DNA of 8,403 nucleotides, taken from positions 1 through 8,403 of the forward strand of contig RZYD01000092.1 in the NCBI GenBank assembly GCA_009930445.1, written 5' to 3'. This document shows, one piece after another, positions 6,492-8,403 of the stretch. The notes beneath the pieces were generated by a model, which saw only the letters and a program-made list of their open reading frames with translations, did no database searches and had not been told where the DNA came from. This DNA comes from Bacteroidia bacterium. Its GTDB lineage: Bacteria; Bacteroidota; Bacteroidia; Bacteroidales; BM520. Position 1 is the first letter of the stretch. Each line of letters starts with the position of its first letter. The position numbers and the translations under genes were made by a program.

Positions 6492-8025
6492 TAATTTTAA
6501 TCTTTAAAAGGTTAGTGGATATGATTTCATTAAGTTGGGCTTCTGCTTTGAGCTGTTCTTCAAGTTCTATTTTCAAAGCTGTAAATCGTTCATTAAAATC
6601 AAAATCTTCATCATCATCAGGGAGTCCAACATAGCGCCCGGGTGTAAGCACGTAATCGAGTTCGGCTACTTTGCTAATGGATGCAGAAATACAAAAACCA
6701 GCAATATCTTCATACTTTCCATCAAGATTTCTCCAATTGTGGTAAGTGCTTGTAATTTTATCAATGTCTTCCTGTGAAAGTTCACGAGTTCTGCGGTTTA
6801 TCAAATGTCCTAAGTTTCGGGCATCAATAAATAAAATCTCGTTGCTTCGGTCTCTGAACTTTCCGTTTTTACGGTTGCGGCTCATAAACCATAAGGCAGC
6901 AGGTATCTGTGTATTTAAAAACAACTTGGCTGGCAGGTTTACAATGCAATCAATCAACCCGTTTTCAACCAAAGCTTTTCTTATGTCTCCTTCGCCTGAG
7001 GTTTTAGAAGTCAAAGCACCTTTTGCCAAAACAACACCTGCTTGTCCGCTGGGTGCTAAATGATAAATAAAATGCTGCATCCAAGCAAAATTGGCATTGC
7101 CAGTTGGCGGTGTTCCGTATGTCCAACGTCCATCGGTTCGCATTAAATCACCACCCCAATCACTTACATTAAAAGGCGGATTGGCAATGATGTAATCGGC
7201 TTTCAGGTCTTTATGTGCATCGTTCAAAAAAGAACCTTCGTTGTTCCATTTCACTTGTGAGCTGTCAATGCCACGAATAGCCAAGTTCATTTTAGCAAGT
7301 CGCCAAGTAGTTTGGTTGCTCTCTTGACCGTATATGGAAATGTCGTTTACTTTTCCTTGGTGTTCAGTTACAAACTTTTCAGAGTGAACAAACATTCCGC
7401 CTGAACCACAGCACGGGTCAAATACTCGTCCTTTATATGGCTCCAACATTTCAACTAATAATTCTACAACGCTTCTTGGCGTATAGAACTGTCCGCCTTT
7501 CTTTCCTTCGGCAAGGGCAAACTCACCCAAAAAATATTCAAAAACGTGTCCAAGCACGTCGGCACTTCTTGCTTTAGCATCGCCTAAGGCAATGTTACCA
7601 ACCAAGTCAATCAGTTCGCCCAAACTGGTTGGGTCAAGATTTTGTCGTGCAAAAACTTTTGGTAAAACACCTTTCAAGGAAGCGTTTTCTTTTTCAATGG
7701 CATCCATTGCATCGTCCACAAACTTTCCAATTTCAGGTTGTTTTGCTTTTGATTGCAAATAATTCCATCTTGCATCCTGTGGAACAAAGAATACATTTTC
7801 TGCTTTGTATTCGTCTTTGTCTTCGGGGTCTGCTCCGTTTGCTTCGTCTGCTTTTAGCTTTGCATATAGTTCTTCAAAAGCATCGGAAATGTATTTCAGG
7901 AAGATTAACCCCAATACAATGTGTTTGTATTCAGCCGCATCAATATTCTTGCGGAGTTTGTCCGCAGTTTTCCAGAGTTGTTTCTCTAAGGGTTCTTCTG
8001 TTCCGTTTCCGTTTTTCTTTGCCAT
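6484..8025 (-). CDS. hsdM: Type I restriction-modification system N6-adenine DNA methyltransferase HsdM
   Basis: Methylates adenine in the target chosen by HsdS, using S-adenosylmethionine, and is the core of both the modification and the restriction complex. Residues about 10-150 form the helical HsdM N-terminal domain (LEKQLWKTADKLR, then LGLIFLKYISDAFE). The gamma-type methyltransferase domain follows: GGQFYTPRSV (177-186, motif X region), the AdoMet-binding motif VFDPCCGSGGMF (201-212) and the catalytic NPPF (282-285). At 513 residues it matches type IC HsdM in length, and no key residue is missing. It is the first gene of the operon, so protection should be made first. The leader is A-rich with no Shine-Dalgarno, normal for Bacteroidota; the chosen ATG gives a typical MAKKNGNG N-terminus and follows the likely promoter by about 35 bases. 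Confidence 0.97.
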   Translation of the reverse strand: MAKKNGNGTEEPLEKQLWKTADKLRKNIDAAEYKHIVLGLIFLKYISDAFEELYAKLKADEANGADPEDKDEYKAENVFFVPQDARWNYLQSKAKQPEIGKFVDDAMDAIEKENASLKGVLPKVFARQNLDPTSLGELIDLVGNIALGDAKARSADVLGHVFEYFLGEFALAEGKKGGQFYTPRSVVELLVEMLEPYKGRVFDPCCGSGGMFVHSEKFVTEHQGKVNDISIYGQESNQTTWRLAKMNLAIRGIDSSQVKWNNEGSFLNDAHKDLKADYIIANPPFNVSDWGGDLMRTDGRWTYGTPPTGNANFAWMQHFIYHLAPSGQAGVVLAKGALTSKTSGEGDIRKALVENGLIDCIVNLPAKLFLNTQIPAALWFMSRNRKNGKFRDRSNEILFIDARNLGHLINRRTRELSQEDIDKITSTYHNWRNLDGKYEDIAGFCISASISKVAELDYVLTPGRYVGLPDDDEDFDFNERFTALKIELEEQLKAEAQLNEIISTNLLKIKINE

Positions 8026-8061
8026 TTAATATTTTCTTTTTTAAAATCAGTCTATAAAGCA

Positions 8062-8096
8062 CAAATGTAACAATTTAGCAGGGGTGCGTAAGCAAA
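8062..8096 (-). promoter_or_regulatory. Likely hsd operon promoter (Bacteroidota type)
   Basis: On the minus strand TACATTTG (8069-8062) is a perfect match to the Bacteroidota TAnnTTTG -7 box. A TTTG (8096-8093) lies 23 bases upstream, at the wide end of the usual spacing for the -33 element. Transcription would begin near 8055, giving an A-rich leader of about 30 bases before the hsdM ATG. The -33 TTTG sits immediately beside the long palindrome at 8098-8162, so a structure or protein at the palindrome could affect this promoter. The transcription start is inferred, not observed. Confidence 0.6.
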
Positions 8097-8097
8097 A

Positions 8098-8162
8098 TTG
8101 CAGCTCTTTTGCAAACCTTTGGTTTGAGCGTTGGCTCATGCGGGTTTGCAAATGTGCTGCAA
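8098..8162. repeat. Long palindromic element, right copy (hairpin with GTTG tip)
   Basis: Arms 8098-8118 and 8142-8162 pair over 21 positions with only two mismatches (T-T at 8105/8155 and 8107/8153) and one G-U wobble. The interior forms a second stem TGAGC-GTTG-GCTCA (8125-8138), with the same three-base register offset as the left copy at 233-299. The T-T mismatches fall at the same stem positions in both copies. Lies just upstream of the hsdM promoter. Looks like a REP/MITE-type unit or a structured RNA element; the class is not known to me. Confidence 0.8.
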
Positions 8163-8172
8163 TGTGGGTGGG

Positions 8173-8209
8173 GTTTCTTTCTTATTTTTTGCGGGGGGAA
8201 GAAAAAAAC
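8173..8209. repeat. Stem-loop of 11-bp arms with G-rich loop
   Basis: GTTTCTTTCTT (8173-8183) pairs with AAGAAAAAAAC (8199-8209) at 10 of 11 positions, leaving a 15-base loop that ends in GGGGGG (8193-8198). The stem is almost all A-T, so it is thermally weak. It overlaps the start of the 19-bp shared motif. It could be part of the boundary element or a chance pairing of purine and pyrimidine tracts. Confidence 0.35.
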
Positions 8210-8220
8210 AAAATAAATTT
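8202..8220 (+). repeat. 19-bp A/T-rich inverted repeat, right copy
   Basis: AAAAAAACAAAATAAATTT on the plus strand, an exact reverse-complement match of 164-182. With the palindromes and the GTTGCCAAC/GTTGGCAAC pair it gives both flanks the same inside-to-outside order: palindrome, 19-mer, 9-mer. Confidence 0.6.
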
Positions 8221-8316
8221 CCATCAAATTTGCACTGTCCTGTCAAAAAGCTAAATCCTTTCTTATTTTAATTTTATCACTATCGTATCTGTCTGCTCGT
8301 CTGTTTTTTTACACTT

Positions 8317-8325
8317 GTTGCCAAC
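8317..8325. repeat. GTTGCCAAC, right member of an inverted boundary pair
   Basis: Exact reverse complement of 67-75. Sequence outside it (hairpin at 8340-8380, then a TTTGAGCGGGCG stretch at 8385-8396) faintly resembles the complement of the left outer flank (TTCGAGCGGC), hinting that both belong to one dispersed repeat family. Confidence 0.35.
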
Positions 8326-8339
8326 GGTAAATTGTATGA

Positions 8340-8380
8340 GTAGTGGCAGATTGCGTGGCACTTTCCTATCAAACCACTAC
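8340..8380. repeat. Short hairpin in the right outer flank
   Basis: GTAGTGG (8340-8346) is perfectly complementary to CCACTAC (8374-8380) across a 27-base loop. It is not followed by a T-tract, so it is not an obvious terminator. It lies just outside the GTTGCCAAC motif and may be part of a dispersed intergenic repeat that continues past the window. Confidence 0.4.
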
Positions 8381-8403
8381 GGAGTTTGAGCGGGCGACAA
8401 ACC

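Larger units (their letters stand above)
8163..8403. other. Right non-coding flank
   Basis: No gene seen. It contains a G-rich patch (8166-8173), an 11-bp stem with one mismatch (see separate entry), the 19-bp motif shared with the left flank, an AT-rich stretch, the undecamer CGTCTGTTTTT (8298-8308; also at 93-103 in the same orientation), the 9-mer GTTGCCAAC (8317-8325) and a terminal hairpin (GTAGTGG 8340-8346 with CCACTAC 8374-8380). The density of short pairing segments is unusual for plain spacer DNA. Confidence 0.65.

Noticed and set aside
7629..8057. A 142-residue plus-strand frame opposite hsdM, and other plus-strand frames across the operon
   Set aside because: They lie antisense to genes with intact, well-known motifs, and have leucine/serine/phenylalanine-rich compositions typical of shadow frames.
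1..8403. CRISPR array, tRNA or rRNA genes
   Set aside because: No regularly spaced direct repeats, no cloverleaf-like segment and no rRNA signature were seen in the non-coding flanks.

Overview
The window looks like chromosomal DNA from a member of the Bacteroidota. The evidence is AT-rich coding sequence, A-rich leaders with no Shine-Dalgarno motif, a TAnnTTTG-type -7 promoter box, and protein sequences of a Flavobacteriia/Chitinophagia/Sphingobacteriia flavour. The exact class cannot be settled from the sequence alone.

About 92% of the window is one leftward (minus-strand) defence operon of five genes with no intergenic gaps. In transcription order these are hsdM (8025-6484, DNA adenine methyltransferase), hsdS (6491-5334, two-TRD specificity subunit), a 216-residue protein resembling the abortive-infection C-terminal (Abi_C, HEPN-like) family (5334-4684), hsdR (4684-1454, PD-(D/E)xK nuclease plus DEAH translocase), and a 380-residue HKD/phospholipase-D-type nuclease whose C-terminal half looks like an EVE/PUA-type domain (1454-312). 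The first junction is an 8-bp overlap. The other three are 1-bp TAATG stop/start overlaps, so the two accessory genes are wired into the same transcript and translational relay as the restriction genes. Subunit lengths are closest to the type IC (EcoR124I-like) group.

A reasonable model has three layers. HsdM2S protects host DNA. HsdR2M2S translocates and cuts unmodified foreign DNA. The Abi_C-like protein and the PLD nuclease add back-up functions, perhaps an abortive response when restriction fails and cleavage of modified phage DNA. Only the HsdMSR part is firmly supported; the roles of the two accessory proteins are inference.

The flanks (1-311 and 8026-8403) hold no convincing genes but share structure. 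Each has a long imperfect palindrome with a GTTG tip loop (233-299 and 8098-8162). The two differ in sequence while keeping base pairing through paired changes. Further out, each flank has a 19-bp A/T-rich motif in inverted orientation (164-182 and 8202-8220) and a 9-bp GTTGGCAAC/GTTGCCAAC inverted pair (67-75 and 8317-8325). The operon therefore sits between matching non-coding boundary elements, which suggests a modular insertion or a dispersed structured repeat family. No transposase, integrase, tRNA, rRNA or CRISPR array is visible.
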